A stretch of 64,000 nucleotides of DNA, taken from JBATTK01 sp049670505 (GTDB lineage Bacteria; Bacteroidota; Bacteroidia; Flavobacteriales; Flavobacteriaceae). Below, in pieces: positions 9,453-18,559 of the stretch. A model generated the notes under the pieces. The model searched no databases, was not told the origin of the DNA, and worked only from the letters and a program-made list of their open reading frames with translations. The position numbers were made by a program, and so were the translations under genes. Each line of letters starts with the position of its first letter. The first letter of the stretch is position 1. The stretch lies in the NCBI GenBank assembly GCA_049670505.1, contig JBATTK010000091.1:33359-97358 (forward strand), in the 5' to 3' direction.

Positions 9453-10055
9453 TTAGTCTAACAATGGTCTTAGGCCTATATAACTATAGTTGATATCCCC
9501 CAGATGACGGTATTCGGTTTCGTGATCAATAAGTTCGCCCCACCCAAAATCGCGTTCTACAATTTCATGGCTATAATAATCCATAAGCTCCCCGGAAAGC
9601 AAAAGATATTCATCTAAGGGAACCTCGTTCTTTAAAAGTTTGTGGGCTACAATAAGATCTTCCCCGAACAATTTAATACGGGTACCTATTTTTGTAGGTA
9701 CGATGTCTTCCCCGTAGTGCAGTACAATCTTTAATCCCAGAATTTCAGGTATTTTTACAGATTCGTGGGTATCCTCATACTTCTTCCACAACACGTTGAG
9801 TTGTTTGTAAAATTCAGTGTAAAAAAAACGACATTGATCGATCAATACTTGGAACGTAGGTAACTCCCCTTGTTTATAAAATAGAACGGCGTCACCTTCT
9901 ATCTCCGAAACTTTTAGACCGATCTCATTGGAATAAATGATATTATTAAGTAGGGAAGGAATAACCTTTGAACTCAATTCAAAATCAATTTCACTCATAA
10001 ATTCCGTAAAACCACTGATATCGGGAATACAGATAAGGGTAGGTCTAGGTTCCAT
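9453..10055 (-). CDS. DUF2652 class III nucleotide-cyclase-like protein
   Basis: A 200-residue protein from the ATG at 10055; a TTG upstream would add 9 residues. The N-terminus LICIPDISGFTEFM has the Asp-x-x-Gly-Phe-Thr signature of class III cyclase catalytic domains, and SEIEGDAVLFYKQGE holds the second GD(A) element. This matches DUF2652, a cyclase-homology family. Only some of the usual substrate-binding residues can be recognised by eye, so catalytic activity is uncertain and the protein may be a nucleotide sensor. It lies between dps and a flavodoxin-fold gene. A possible functional link to the HD-PycTM protein at 371..1582 is speculation. Confidence 0.75.
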   Translation of the reverse strand: MEPRPTLICIPDISGFTEFMSEIDFELSSKVIPSLLNNIIYSNEIGLKVSEIEGDAVLFYKQGELPTFQVLIDQCRFFYTEFYKQLNVLWKKYEDTHESVKIPEILGLKIVLHYGEDIVPTKIGTRIKLFGEDLIVAHKLLKNEVPLDEYLLLSGELMDYYSHEIVERDFGWGELIDHETEYRHLGDINYSYIGLRPLLD

Positions 10056-10119
10056 CTTTTTATTTTTAGGATTATAATACAATTATTATTGCGTTTATCA
10101 TAACAGCTAATCACCTCAA

Positions 10120-10833
10120 TCAGCGATACTCCGGATTTTCAAAATTCCACCGTGTTCCATCATCCCATGCTTCCCTGGAATTTCCGTAAGCCGGATAACC
10201 CCCTTGTACCTTTAACATATGAGCCATATGTAGTAGATTATAGGTCATAAAAGTGGTGTTCCTATTGGTAAACCCATTGTTCTTGGCGCCTGATTCCTCA
10301 TCTAAATAACTGGGGCCCGGGCCTGCCTCTCCGATCCAACCACAATCGGCTTGTGGCGGAATGCTAAATCCCAAATGTTGCATGGCATATAATATCCCCA
10401 TGGCACAGTGTTTAATCCCATCTTCATTGCCTGTGATTACACAACCCCCTACCTTACCATAATATACATACTGCCCTTTGCCATTGGTTTTGCCACTCAT
10501 GCCGTACATACGTTCTATTAGTTTGGTAGCAACCGAGGATTTTTCACCTAACCAGATGGGAGTACCGATTACCAAAATATCGGAGCTCATTATTTTACTA
10601 TATATGGCAAGCCAATCATCGGTATCACCCAGCTGGGCGGTCATATCAGGTTCCAATCCAACAGGTATGCTATAATCTGCCAATCGCAGATAATCTACGG
10701 TTACACCCTCGGATCTCATGATATCCATTGAAACGTTCATTAAACCTTCCGTATGGCTTTTTTTTGATGAATTCTTCAAGGTACAGTTAATGTATATTGC
10801 TCTTAGATTCGAAAAATCGGGTTTCCTTTCCAT
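10120..10833 (-). CDS. flavodoxin-fold NAD(P)H-dependent FMN oxidoreductase
   Basis: A 237-residue protein of the NADPH-dependent FMN reductase/flavodoxin-like superfamily. It has a Rossmann start (LRAIYINCTLK), a DILVIGTPIWLGEKSSVATKLIERM segment that normally wraps the FMN, and a GGCVITGNEDG loop. The electron acceptor is unknown. It is upstream of the DUF2652 gene by 64 bases on the same strand and might be cotranscribed with it. Confidence 0.8.
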   Translation of the reverse strand: MERKPDFSNLRAIYINCTLKNSSKKSHTEGLMNVSMDIMRSEGVTVDYLRLADYSIPVGLEPDMTAQLGDTDDWLAIYSKIMSSDILVIGTPIWLGEKSSVATKLIERMYGMSGKTNGKGQYVYYGKVGGCVITGNEDGIKHCAMGILYAMQHLGFSIPPQADCGWIGEAGPGPSYLDEESGAKNNGFTNRNTTFMTYNLLHMAHMLKVQGGYPAYGNSREAWDDGTRWNFENPEYR

Positions 10834-10985
10834 AATATACTTTTTGACAATGCAAAATTCGAAAATAACGGATAGCTAAGTTGTCTTGATTAACAAAACT
10901 CTTGACGCTATCCGTCAACTATACAAGTTTTTTAAATCAGTTAATCATTACTTTGATACAGCACAACCATCTCGTAACCCTCATC

Positions 10986-10993
10986 TATTTTTG
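10986..10993 (+). promoter_or_regulatory. candidate -7 element for the acidic lipoprotein gene
   Basis: TATTTTTG matches TAnnTTTG and lies 74 bases upstream of the ATG at 11067. No -33 TTTG is present at the standard distance. The same octamer precedes the DUF1328 gene (19782-19789). Confidence 0.35.
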
Positions 10994-11066
10994 TAAGGAG
11001 AAATCTAAATTAACAGATTCTTCATTTGAAACTAAATAATAACCTTTAAAAATTTAAAAACATATT

Positions 11067-11645
11067 ATGATAAGAAAGTTAATCGCACTCGCTTGTATCG
11101 CAGCAATAGTAAGCAGTTGTAATGTAGAAAAGAAAAAAGAAGGGGCCTTACCGGATATTGACATTGATGTAGATACTGAAGCGGGAGTCCTACCGGAATA
11201 TGATGTGGACTGGGCCGATGTCAACGTGGGGACAACCACCAAAACCGTCAAGGTGCCTAAAATTGTGATAGTGATGGAAGAAGAAGAGGTAGAAGTACCT
11301 TTCATTGATGTTGATATGCCGGACGGCGATGAAAAGGAAGAACGCACCATACTCATAGAGGCGGAAGTTGAGGACAAAGAGCACAAGATAGAGATTGAAG
11401 AAATTTGGGCTTCCGGTAAAAAACTAATAGTGATTTCCCGTCTTACCGAAATGGAGCAAAGTCTGGGCGATAAAAAAATGCGGGTATCCGATCAAGTTAC
11501 CTTAAATGCACCGGAACTGGATGTGAAACATTATATCGTTGGAGAACGTCCGAACAGGGTATTTAACGGACAGCACAAATACGTGAAAAATTTAGATGCA
11601 TTACAAATAGATAAGAATAATGTAAAAGTTATTTATACAAAATAA
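11067..11645 (+). CDS. acidic lipoprotein, unknown function
   Basis: A 192-residue protein with a lipobox VSSC (Cys18). Residues 30-60 are a run of alternating acidic and hydrophobic residues (PDIDIDVDTEAG), followed by a more ordinary beta-rich part (100-192). The charge pattern suggests a calcium-binding or extended periplasmic protein, but no EF-hand or other named motif is present. It is monocistronic as far as can be seen, upstream of topoisomerase IB by 120 bases. Confidence 0.75.
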   Translation: MIRKLIALACIAAIVSSCNVEKKKEGALPDIDIDVDTEAGVLPEYDVDWADVNVGTTTKTVKVPKIVIVMEEEEVEVPFIDVDMPDGDEKEERTILIEAEVEDKEHKIEIEEIWASGKKLIVISRLTEMEQSLGDKKMRVSDQVTLNAPELDVKHYIVGERPNRVFNGQHKYVKNLDALQIDKNNVKVIYTK

Positions 11646-11767
11646 AATCTTTTATTTTGGTTGGTTGTTCAAGTAAAAATGGTTGTTGCATGTTTTATAT
11701 GTTAACGGCCATTTTTCATTAAAATCCTAGTATTCCCCATAAACTACAAAAAGAACCCAGTTGACAG

Positions 11768-12862
11768 ATGTCCGTTAGACAATTTGATCAAAAAGTACTT
11801 GAAAAACTACTCAAAGAGCCCAAAAATTCCTTGGAGCATTTGAATTTGGTCTATGTCAAAAACGACATGTTATCCATAGAACGAATAAAAAAACAGGGGC
11901 ATTATCATTACCTTATCGAAGGGAAATCCTTGGACAAAAAGGCACATTTAGAACGTATAAACAGCTTAGTAATTCCTCCTGCCTGGAACGAAGTGAAAAT
12001 CACCCATTTGGCCAACGGGCACTTACAGGCAATTGGAAGAGACGCCAAATACCGAAAACAGTATCGGTATCATCCCATCTGGAACAGTGTTAGAAACCGG
12101 ACCAAGTTTTATAAAATGATCGCTTTTGGAAAAGCCCTGCCTAAAATTAGGCAACGGGTGGAAAAAGACCTTGGGCAAAAAGGATGGCCTAAAACCAAAG
12201 TGCTTGCGCTGATTATTCGATTAATGGAAGAGACCCATATTAGAGTAGGCAATGAACAATACGCAAGACGAAACAAAACATACGGCCTTTCCACCTTAAG
12301 AACAAAGCACGTACAAATTTTTAATGACAGTTTAAAATTTGAGTTTACCGGGAAGAAGGGAAAGAAGCACAAGATTACCGTTCGAAACAAAGAGCTGGTG
12401 CGTTTGGTAAGCCGATGTGAGGAAATCCCGGGCTGGGAATTATTTCAATACTTTGACAACAACGGACAGAAGAAATCCGTTGATAGTAGTATGGTAAACG
12501 AATACTTGCACAATACCAGCGGGTCGCTCTTCACTGCAAAAGATTTTAGAACATGGGCGGCTTCTATTATTTTTTTTGATACCTTGATGGAACTCGGAAC
12601 GGGTACTAAGGAAAGTGATATACAACAAAATTTACGGAGCGCATACGATATGGCGGCAAAAGCTTTAGGAAATACCCGAAACGTTTGTAAAAAATACTAT
12701 GTTCACCCCTTATTGGTGGCATCCTATGAAAATGGTGCCATTTCAAAAACGTTCGAACAAACGGAACGGACCGTTAAGCCAAAACGTTTTTTCTCACCAT
12801 CGGAAAATGCCGTTTTGCAATTGTACAAAAAATATAGTCCCCTGGATTATCTAAAAAACTAA
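11768..12862 (+). CDS. DNA topoisomerase IB (eukaryote-type)
   Basis: A 364-residue protein of the poxvirus/bacterial topoisomerase IB family, which relaxes supercoils through a 3'-phosphotyrosine. Catalytic elements can be seen: the arginine in IRVGNEQYA, lysine in LRTKHV, the KDFRTWAASI segment with the second arginine, and the tyrosine in CKKYYVHP near residue 310. The N-terminal clamp (about 25-110) includes RYHPIWNSVRN. It ends 10 bases before an MscS channel gene, so the two are probably cotranscribed. In many bacteria this enzyme travels with stress genes. Confidence 0.95.
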   Translation: MSVRQFDQKVLEKLLKEPKNSLEHLNLVYVKNDMLSIERIKKQGHYHYLIEGKSLDKKAHLERINSLVIPPAWNEVKITHLANGHLQAIGRDAKYRKQYRYHPIWNSVRNRTKFYKMIAFGKALPKIRQRVEKDLGQKGWPKTKVLALIIRLMEETHIRVGNEQYARRNKTYGLSTLRTKHVQIFNDSLKFEFTGKKGKKHKITVRNKELVRLVSRCEEIPGWELFQYFDNNGQKKSVDSSMVNEYLHNTSGSLFTAKDFRTWAASIIFFDTLMELGTGTKESDIQQNLRSAYDMAAKALGNTRNVCKKYYVHPLLVASYENGAISKTFEQTERTVKPKRFFSPSENAVLQLYKKYSPLDYLKN

Positions 12863-12872
12863 ATCCCGTTAT

Positions 12873-13754
12873 ATGAAACTCAAATTTACCAATGCATGGA
12901 ATAAAATGATTACCAAGTTGGATTCTTGGTTAGATGCCTTGATCGTAAATCTTCCGAACATCATTATTGCAATTTTTGTATTTACCATTGCTCTGTTCCT
13001 TTCTAAATACGTTAGTAAAATTGTGATGCGATTACTGGAAAGGAGCAAATTGCAGGCCTCTATGAAGAATCTAATTTCCAGATTGGTCTCCATGATCGTG
13101 GTATTGTTCGGTCTCTTTTTAATTCTAGGAATTCTAAATCTTGGCAAGGCCCTTAATACGATACTTGCAGGTGCTGGTGTGGTAGGTTTGGCCGTTGGTT
13201 TAGCTTTACAAGGTGCTTTGGCCAACACCTATTCCGGTATCGTTCTGGCCTATATAAAACATATTAAGTTTGGCGATTGGGTAGAGACAAGTGGTTTTGA
13301 AGGAGAGGTAGTGAATATTGATCTGCGGGCCGTAACCTTAAAACAGCCCGACAATAACTTAGTTTATATCCCCAATAAAATGGTGGTTGAAAATCCGATC
13401 AAAAACTTTTCTACTACGGCCCAATCCCGGGTTATACTGGAATGCGGAGTAGCATACGAATCAGATCTTCAATTTGTCAAGGATTTAGTGAAGCAAACAA
13501 TTTCTGCCTCTTTTGAAGCGGTAGAAAAGGAAGAGGATATTATTTTTCTTTATAGAGAGTTTGGCGACAGCTCCATTAATTTTGAAACAAGGTTCTTTAT
13601 CAACTCCACCTCCGCCATTGAAGTAGCAAGGGCTAAAACAAAGGCCATGATCAAAATTAAATCGGCTTTTGATAAGAATGATATTACTATTCCATTTCCA
13701 ATTCGGACATTGGACTTTCCGGAGAATTTTAAAATCCCCAATGATAAAGAGTGA
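12873..13754 (+). CDS. MscS-family mechanosensitive channel
   Basis: A 293-residue small-conductance mechanosensitive channel with three transmembrane helices (about 28-48, 68-92, 95-120). The pore helix TM3 is seen as the Gly/Ala-rich AGVVGLAVGLALQGALANTYSG. The soluble beta domain begins at FGDWVE and continues with the VNIDLRAVTLKQPDNNLVYIPN segment; the C-terminal alpha-beta domain runs to 285. It releases solutes on hypo-osmotic shock. It is downstream of and probably cotranscribed with topoisomerase IB. Confidence 0.93.
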   Translation: MKLKFTNAWNKMITKLDSWLDALIVNLPNIIIAIFVFTIALFLSKYVSKIVMRLLERSKLQASMKNLISRLVSMIVVLFGLFLILGILNLGKALNTILAGAGVVGLAVGLALQGALANTYSGIVLAYIKHIKFGDWVETSGFEGEVVNIDLRAVTLKQPDNNLVYIPNKMVVENPIKNFSTTAQSRVILECGVAYESDLQFVKDLVKQTISASFEAVEKEEDIIFLYREFGDSSINFETRFFINSTSAIEVARAKTKAMIKIKSAFDKNDITIPFPIRTLDFPENFKIPNDKE

Positions 13755-13918
13755 TTTTTGGGGCTCATACATATCTTAGGGGAAAGCTTGTTACCTGCCT
13801 AACGGTAGACGGGCTGGACCTGAAAGCGCATAAAAATCCCTTGAAACCGATTATTTTTATGTAGGTAGTCAAGGAAAACGGGGCGGAAAATACACTTTAG
13901 GCTTTGTGTTAACAGGCC

Positions 13919-14131
13919 CTAATCAATTCGCTCCACTTCACTTTCGCTCTTTAAGACATGGTCGTGGTCCTCTTGTTCTATATAAAGGGCTTTATTGCCC
14001 TGCTCCCCGTTTCGGGTCACTTCGGTTCCTTTGATAGTTTTGGTCACTTTGGAGATATAGGTCTCTTTTACTATTCCTTTGGCGGTACCTTTGCCCCAAT
14101 TCCATTGTACCCGAGTTCCTTTTTTTATCAT
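13919..14131 (-). CDS. DUF2945 (hypervirulence-associated TUDOR-domain) protein
   Basis: A 70-residue protein starting at MIKKGTRVQWNWGKGTAKG, which is the canonical start of this family; a longer reading frame adds 29 residues without family similarity. The fold is a small SH3/Tudor-like barrel, with VQWNWGKGTAKG and the GTEVTRNGEQGNKALYIEQEDHDHVLKSESE body. Function unknown. It is often found near stress genes. It converges on MscS with 164 bases between them, in which I see no further feature. Confidence 0.85.
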   Translation of the reverse strand: MIKKGTRVQWNWGKGTAKGIVKETYISKVTKTIKGTEVTRNGEQGNKALYIEQEDHDHVLKSESEVERID

Positions 14132-14404
14132 TTCCCGTTTTTTGATAGAATCTGCGCTTCCCGTCATTACATTTTGAGAACAACAACGGGAAGAAAGTCC
14201 TTGCATACGAACCCGCAAATCCTGGCAGTAACTTATGAATGTAGTGCTACAAATCTATAAAAGGGCAGGGATACTTTGTGCTTTATTAAATTCATTTTTG
14301 ACTTAAAAAGTTTCCTGTATTTCATGCGCTAAATGAGTCAATTTTTTTTGTATTTACGCAACTATCTTCTATTGCGGCCACGTAATTTTATACTTGAAAA
14401 CTTA

Positions 14405-14707
14405 ATGATACCAAAAATGTATGTAGAACTAATTTCAGGAATTACCGTTGGTTTCTCGCTAGGCGTTTTAGTTACGATTTTAACACAAATGGCTAGAAAA
14501 AGAAAACGCACCATAGAAGATATTCCCTTCTATAACATGGATAATCTCGCGGAGGAAAACAGGCCTTTTATTCAAATTCCAACCAAGGATATGCTCAACC
14601 AAATTAAGGGTTCTGGTAAGGTTGCAACACAACAGTTTCAGGACAGTATGGAAACATTTAAAACTAGGAACCGTTTCTACACCGATGATGATTCTTTATT
14701 CAATTAA
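14405..14707 (+). CDS. small membrane-anchored protein
   Basis: About 100 residues from the ATG at 14405; an ATG at 14333 would add 24 residues. One N-terminal membrane helix (VELISGITVGFSLGVLVTIL) is followed by a basic MARKRKRT stop-transfer and a polar cytoplasmic tail with FKTRNRFYTDDDS. No family is recognised. It lies 110 bases before the DUF2383 gene in the same direction. Confidence 0.6.
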   Translation: MIPKMYVELISGITVGFSLGVLVTILTQMARKRKRTIEDIPFYNMDNLAEENRPFIQIPTKDMLNQIKGSGKVATQQFQDSMETFKTRNRFYTDDDSLFN

Positions 14708-14817
14708 GGTTTGCAAACGTTCCTGAGGGCTATAGGCTCTCCCCGATTTTCATCGGTAAGATGTTAAACAGCAAGCATCTGATTAAAATTTGCTGATCAC
14801 TTAAAAACAATGAAAGT

Positions 14818-15270
14818 ATGAGTACGTACACAGAAGAAGTTGCAAGTCAGTTAAATGATCTGCTAGTAAAAACATATGATGCAGAAAAAGGATTTAAAAA
14901 AGCTGCCAAGCATGCTAAAAACTCACATCTGAGGACCTATTTTGAACATAAAGCCTCTGAGCGAAACGATTTTGGAAATCGATTGAAAATCGAAATCAAT
15001 ACCTATTGGGAAGAGGCGGAGACCTGCGATAGTCTTACGAGCAAAGCGCATCGCGCATGGATGGACTTAAAGGCTTTTTTTACGGGCGATAATGACGAGG
15101 CGATGTTAGAGGAGGCCATTAGAGGCGACAAAGCCGCTTTGGAAGAATATAGAGAGGTGTTGAATGATACAACTGCTTTACACCAAAGTACGCACCAATT
15201 ATTGATCGATCAGAAAAACGCCATCGAATCCGGTCTATCTACGATTAAACGCCTAGAAGATTTGGCATAA
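14818..15270 (+). CDS. PA2169-type four-helix-bundle protein (DUF2383)
   Basis: A 150-residue helical protein. YTEEVASQLNDLLVKTYDAEKGF at the N-terminus and HRAWMDLKAFFTGDNDEAMLEEAIRGD in the middle are typical of the DUF2383/PA2169 family, a ferritin-like four-helix bundle. No enzymatic activity is known. It is a common member of flavobacterial stress regions with Dps and YtxH genes. A terminator hairpin follows at 15310-15337. Confidence 0.88.
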   Translation: MSTYTEEVASQLNDLLVKTYDAEKGFKKAAKHAKNSHLRTYFEHKASERNDFGNRLKIEINTYWEEAETCDSLTSKAHRAWMDLKAFFTGDNDEAMLEEAIRGDKAALEEYREVLNDTTALHQSTHQLLIDQKNAIESGLSTIKRLEDLA

Positions 15271-15308
15271 GTACATGGAGTAGTAGCACAGTGCTGCATA
15301 GATCCATT

Positions 15309-15339
15309 GAAAGGTCGGTATTTGTATATCGACCTTTTA
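15309..15339. terminator. terminator between DUF2383 gene and AraC paralog 2
   Basis: A stem AAAGGTCG/CGACCTTT (15310-15317 and 15330-15337) is extended by about four weaker inner pairs (GU/AU), with a short T-run after it. It lies between two convergent genes and may serve both. Confidence 0.7.
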
Positions 15340-15363
15340 CTATTTACCACCTGTCCTAATGAT

Positions 15364-16395
15364 TCACGATAGTTCTACCCCCTTCCGGGTAACCCGGTTC
15401 TTGAACTGCTTTGGGCTACACAAAAATTTATTTTTGAAGATCTTACAAAAGTAACTTCTACTGGTGAGCCCAATAGAATATACGACTTCTGAAATATTCA
15501 TATCCGTAGAGCGCAACAAGTACTCGGCTTTTTGCAACCTCATATTTCTGATATACTCCCCTACCGTACAGTCATAGGAAAATCTGAACCCAAGTTGTAA
15601 TTTCGCAGGGGAAAGTCCGGATTTTGTGGAAAGTGAATTAATGGAGTGCTCTATTTCCGGGGAATTCCTGATAAAATCGGCTATTTCACCTATTTGCTTC
15701 ATTTCCCTTTGTAAAAGGGCATTTGGAGCCTCTTTACCGTGACTTCTATAGAAGTCATACTGTTCAATTTGCTTCGCAAGAATAAGATGGCAAATTCCTT
15801 CAAAATTCAATAAACTTGCAAGATTGCTGGCAAATTTTGCATTCGCCAAGGATTTAATAAGTTCCCCTATTTCTAAATTGATGCTGCCTAAATGACAAAC
15901 CCCCATCCTTGTATTGAAGGACTCTAATAATGCCTGAAGATCAATATCGTTATTTTCAATACGATGCTTGATATTGCCAAAGTATTCCGACTTGTTGATT
16001 TGAATCAGGTTAAAGACCAAGGGGCTGTTCTTTTTAACTACAAGTTGGCTCAGCGTTCCTTTTTTACTAGAAATCACGGCAGTCTGTAATTCATCTAGTC
16101 TGATGAGCGTCTCACTGTTTTCGAATTTTTGAAAACAGTTTCCTTTTAGACAGTACAAAAAGAAAATCATTTCGGCATCCGGCAGATCAGAGCACAAAAT
16201 AATATCCTCTTTTAACGTAATATCAAATTCCAGCACACTGAACCCCATATTAAAACATACGGAACGCACCGACCCCGACCCCAATGTGGGATCCATTTGT
16301 AACCTACAGATGCCATCATTATCGAAAACCTTTCCTCGCAATGATTTACTTAGCACTTCCAATAGCCCACGGGCCTGTTTCTTCCTAGCTCTCAT
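15364..16395 (-). CDS. AraC-family transcriptional regulator (paralog 2)
   Basis: A 343-residue protein with the same plan as the regulator at 6961: a sensor half with RSVCFNMGFSVLEFDITLKED, then an AraC-type double helix-turn-helix (LSTKSGLSPAKLQLGFR, TVGEYIRNMRLQKAEYLL, VVYSIGLTSRSYFCKIFKNKF). It is the most diverged in the sensor half among the four, with several cysteines. It is separated by a 243-base divergent region from the SRAP-like gene at 16639. Confidence 0.9.
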   Translation of the reverse strand: MRARKKQARGLLEVLSKSLRGKVFDNDGICRLQMDPTLGSGSVRSVCFNMGFSVLEFDITLKEDIILCSDLPDAEMIFFLYCLKGNCFQKFENSETLIRLDELQTAVISSKKGTLSQLVVKKNSPLVFNLIQINKSEYFGNIKHRIENNDIDLQALLESFNTRMGVCHLGSINLEIGELIKSLANAKFASNLASLLNFEGICHLILAKQIEQYDFYRSHGKEAPNALLQREMKQIGEIADFIRNSPEIEHSINSLSTKSGLSPAKLQLGFRFSYDCTVGEYIRNMRLQKAEYLLRSTDMNISEVVYSIGLTSRSYFCKIFKNKFLCSPKQFKNRVTRKGVELS

Positions 16396-16638
16396 TGTAT
16401 TTGATCATGTGCTGTTTTGCAATTGTACAATTCAACAGATGCATATTTTTAACTTCCTCAAAATTAGTTTATTAAGCTGCTTTAGGTTGTCATAATCCAA
16501 TAAACGTTTAACAGTATTGGGACAAGTTTGTACAAAAGATGTATTTTATACGACTTTATAGCAAATGAGTCATAAAATGAACGATATGGAATAACCTCAT
16601 ACACAGAATTATACTTACTTGCATTCAGAAAACAGCAT

Positions 16639-17352
16639 ATGTATTATAAACTATCAAATACTGCGGATAGGTCACAAATTGAAGAAGCGTTTGATATGCC
16701 TTTTAAACATCCTAAGATATTTCGCCCCGAGGTAGTTATTCATGGACTAAACGAGGCCACCATCCCCGTGATAACAATGGAGGAACCTGAACTTATCTCC
16801 TTTGCGATTTGGGGTATGTTGCCCTCCAATTACGAAGAAGAATGGGCTATTTTCCAAAGCGTAACCAATACCCTAAACTTGGAGGAAAAGTCATTGGATG
16901 CAAATTATTGGCATAGTGAATCCCTCAACGATAGAAGGTGTTTGGTTATCGTAACCGGCTTCTTTACGTCTTATTTACATCAAGGCAAGGTATATCCCTA
17001 TTATATAAGTCTTTCATCGGGAGAACCCTTCTTATTGGCCGGTATCTACAACCGTGCCGAGGACGGATTTCTAACCTGCTCCATTTTAGTGGGCAAGGCC
17101 GATAGTTTTATACAACGTTTTCAAAGTATAGTGGACAGTATGCCTTTGATTATATCTAGAGAACTTATGAACGCTTGGCTTAACCCCAAAGCCGATATCG
17201 GCGAAATCAAGGAATTGTTGAGAACTCTTGAAAAAGCTGATTTGCAGGCCAATCCCATTGCAAAAGAACTATTTAACCAGAATATTTCCTATGATTCTAT
17301 TTTGGAACCGGTGGATTATAAAAATATCCCGCCCCAAATGGAGCAAGAATAA
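16639..17352 (+). CDS. degenerate SRAP (YedK/HMCES-like) protein lacking catalytic residues
   Basis: A 237-residue protein with the overall layout of SOS-response-associated peptidase proteins, which cap abasic sites in single-stranded DNA through Cys2. Family landmarks are recognisable: FAIWGMLPSNY (normally WGLIP), NTLN near 77-80, RRCLVIVTGFF at 99-109, and SMPLII at 167-172. The key residues are changed. Residue 2 is Tyr (codon TAT) instead of Cys, the GFYEW motif reads GFFTS, and no histidine precedes the MP motif. Upstream is non-coding, so a missed N-terminus is unlikely. The reading frame is intact, which suggests a retained non-catalytic role. Its stop abuts that of the convergent AraC gene at 17353. 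Confidence 0.8.
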   Translation: MYYKLSNTADRSQIEEAFDMPFKHPKIFRPEVVIHGLNEATIPVITMEEPELISFAIWGMLPSNYEEEWAIFQSVTNTLNLEEKSLDANYWHSESLNDRRCLVIVTGFFTSYLHQGKVYPYYISLSSGEPFLLAGIYNRAEDGFLTCSILVGKADSFIQRFQSIVDSMPLIISRELMNAWLNPKADIGEIKELLRTLEKADLQANPIAKELFNQNISYDSILEPVDYKNIPPQMEQE

Positions 17353-18378
17353 CTAAAGACTCTTCTTTACCAATTTTTTTCGATATTCCGTTGGCAGTAT
17401 ACCGTAGTTTTCCATGAAGATTTTGGAAAAATAACTTCTACTTCTAATCCCTATCTTATATACAATCTCCGAAACCGTCAATTCCGTATTTTTTAAATAA
17501 TCTCTGGCAATCTCTAATTTTAGTTGACGTATATAGGCGTTGACCGATTTGGAATACAAGACCTTAAAACCCAATTGTAACTTTTTAGGACTTATCCCGG
17601 ATACTTCCGAAAGTGTGAGCACGGTCAACGGATCGGAAATATTATCCAAAATAAATTCAGAAAGCTGATGAATTTTTTTGATATCCTCTTTGGATAGGGA
17701 TTCCGGTAAAATTTCTTGATTCTCAAACTTATGGTGTTCCATGAGCTGCATGGCCAAAATTAAATACAAACGACCCTCCAAGGATAGCGTACGTATGAGA
17801 CCGGAATCGGGGGAACTATTCAATTGCCGTACCTCATCGGCAATTTTCAAATTAAAGTTTCCGGTGTGCTTATAGGGCAATTTAGAGTTTTCATCCTTGA
17901 AGACGGATAGCAGAATATCGTTCAGATAATTTAGATTATGATTCCTTTTCTGAAAATACGCTGTTCTTATAATGCGAATGAAGTTGACTTTTACATTAAC
18001 CCCCTTCGGAAAAACGTAACGCTTCTTAGAAAATTTCTCAGGAGAGATAATAATATTTTGATAGCGCTCCAAATGGGTATCATCCTGATCTTCTTTTACA
18101 TTATACCGTAAACTTCCTTCCGATATGAAAACAAATTCGATAGGCGATATGGCACCAATTTCAAAAGTCATCTTCACTTCTTCCCTGAATTCCACATCAA
18201 AATCGAGTAGGGAGACACCCCAATCGAACATCATACTACGAATCTTGCCTTTTCCCAAATCATTGTCGAATTCAAGTACATGCTCTCCCCACTCCTGGGT
18301 CAAACTACCTTTAAGACAAGTATTGACCTCCTTCAGTATTTCATCTTCCTTAGTACTATAGACTTTAATTTCCCGCAT
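17353..18378 (-). CDS. AraC-family transcriptional regulator (paralog 3)
   Basis: A 341-residue protein from the ATG at 18378, chosen because MREIKVYSTKEDEILKE aligns with the start of paralog 1. Upstream ATG (18402) and TTG (18417) starts are possible. The sensor half holds RSMMFDWGVSLLDFDVEFREE, closest to paralog 1. The AraC domain reads LSEVSGISPKKLQLGFK, SVNAYIRQLKLEIARDYL, IVYKIGIRSRSYFSKIF. The gene ends in TAG directly against the end of the SRAP-like gene. Confidence 0.9.
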   Translation of the reverse strand: MREIKVYSTKEDEILKEVNTCLKGSLTQEWGEHVLEFDNDLGKGKIRSMMFDWGVSLLDFDVEFREEVKMTFEIGAISPIEFVFISEGSLRYNVKEDQDDTHLERYQNIIISPEKFSKKRYVFPKGVNVKVNFIRIIRTAYFQKRNHNLNYLNDILLSVFKDENSKLPYKHTGNFNLKIADEVRQLNSSPDSGLIRTLSLEGRLYLILAMQLMEHHKFENQEILPESLSKEDIKKIHQLSEFILDNISDPLTVLTLSEVSGISPKKLQLGFKVLYSKSVNAYIRQLKLEIARDYLKNTELTVSEIVYKIGIRSRSYFSKIFMENYGILPTEYRKKLVKKSL

Positions 18379-18559
18379 CTTGTTTTCCTTTTTATGAAAC
18401 ATATTTCGGTAATGCAAAGAAATTCCAAAGGTGTAGATGGGTTTAGCAATTTTGAAACAGAGATTAACACAAACGATCGCTTTAAGTGCTATTTAGGGTC
18501 GTTTTAAGAAAACTTTAGGGTTTATAACGACAAGTAGTGAAGAAAAGCGTGCCTATTTA

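Noticed and set aside
13755..13918. Possible repeat or hairpin between MscS and DUF2945 genes (CCTGCCTAACGGTAGACGGGC)
   Set aside because: Pairing is poor and no second copy in the window. Resemblance to flavobacterial intergenic palindromes is weak.
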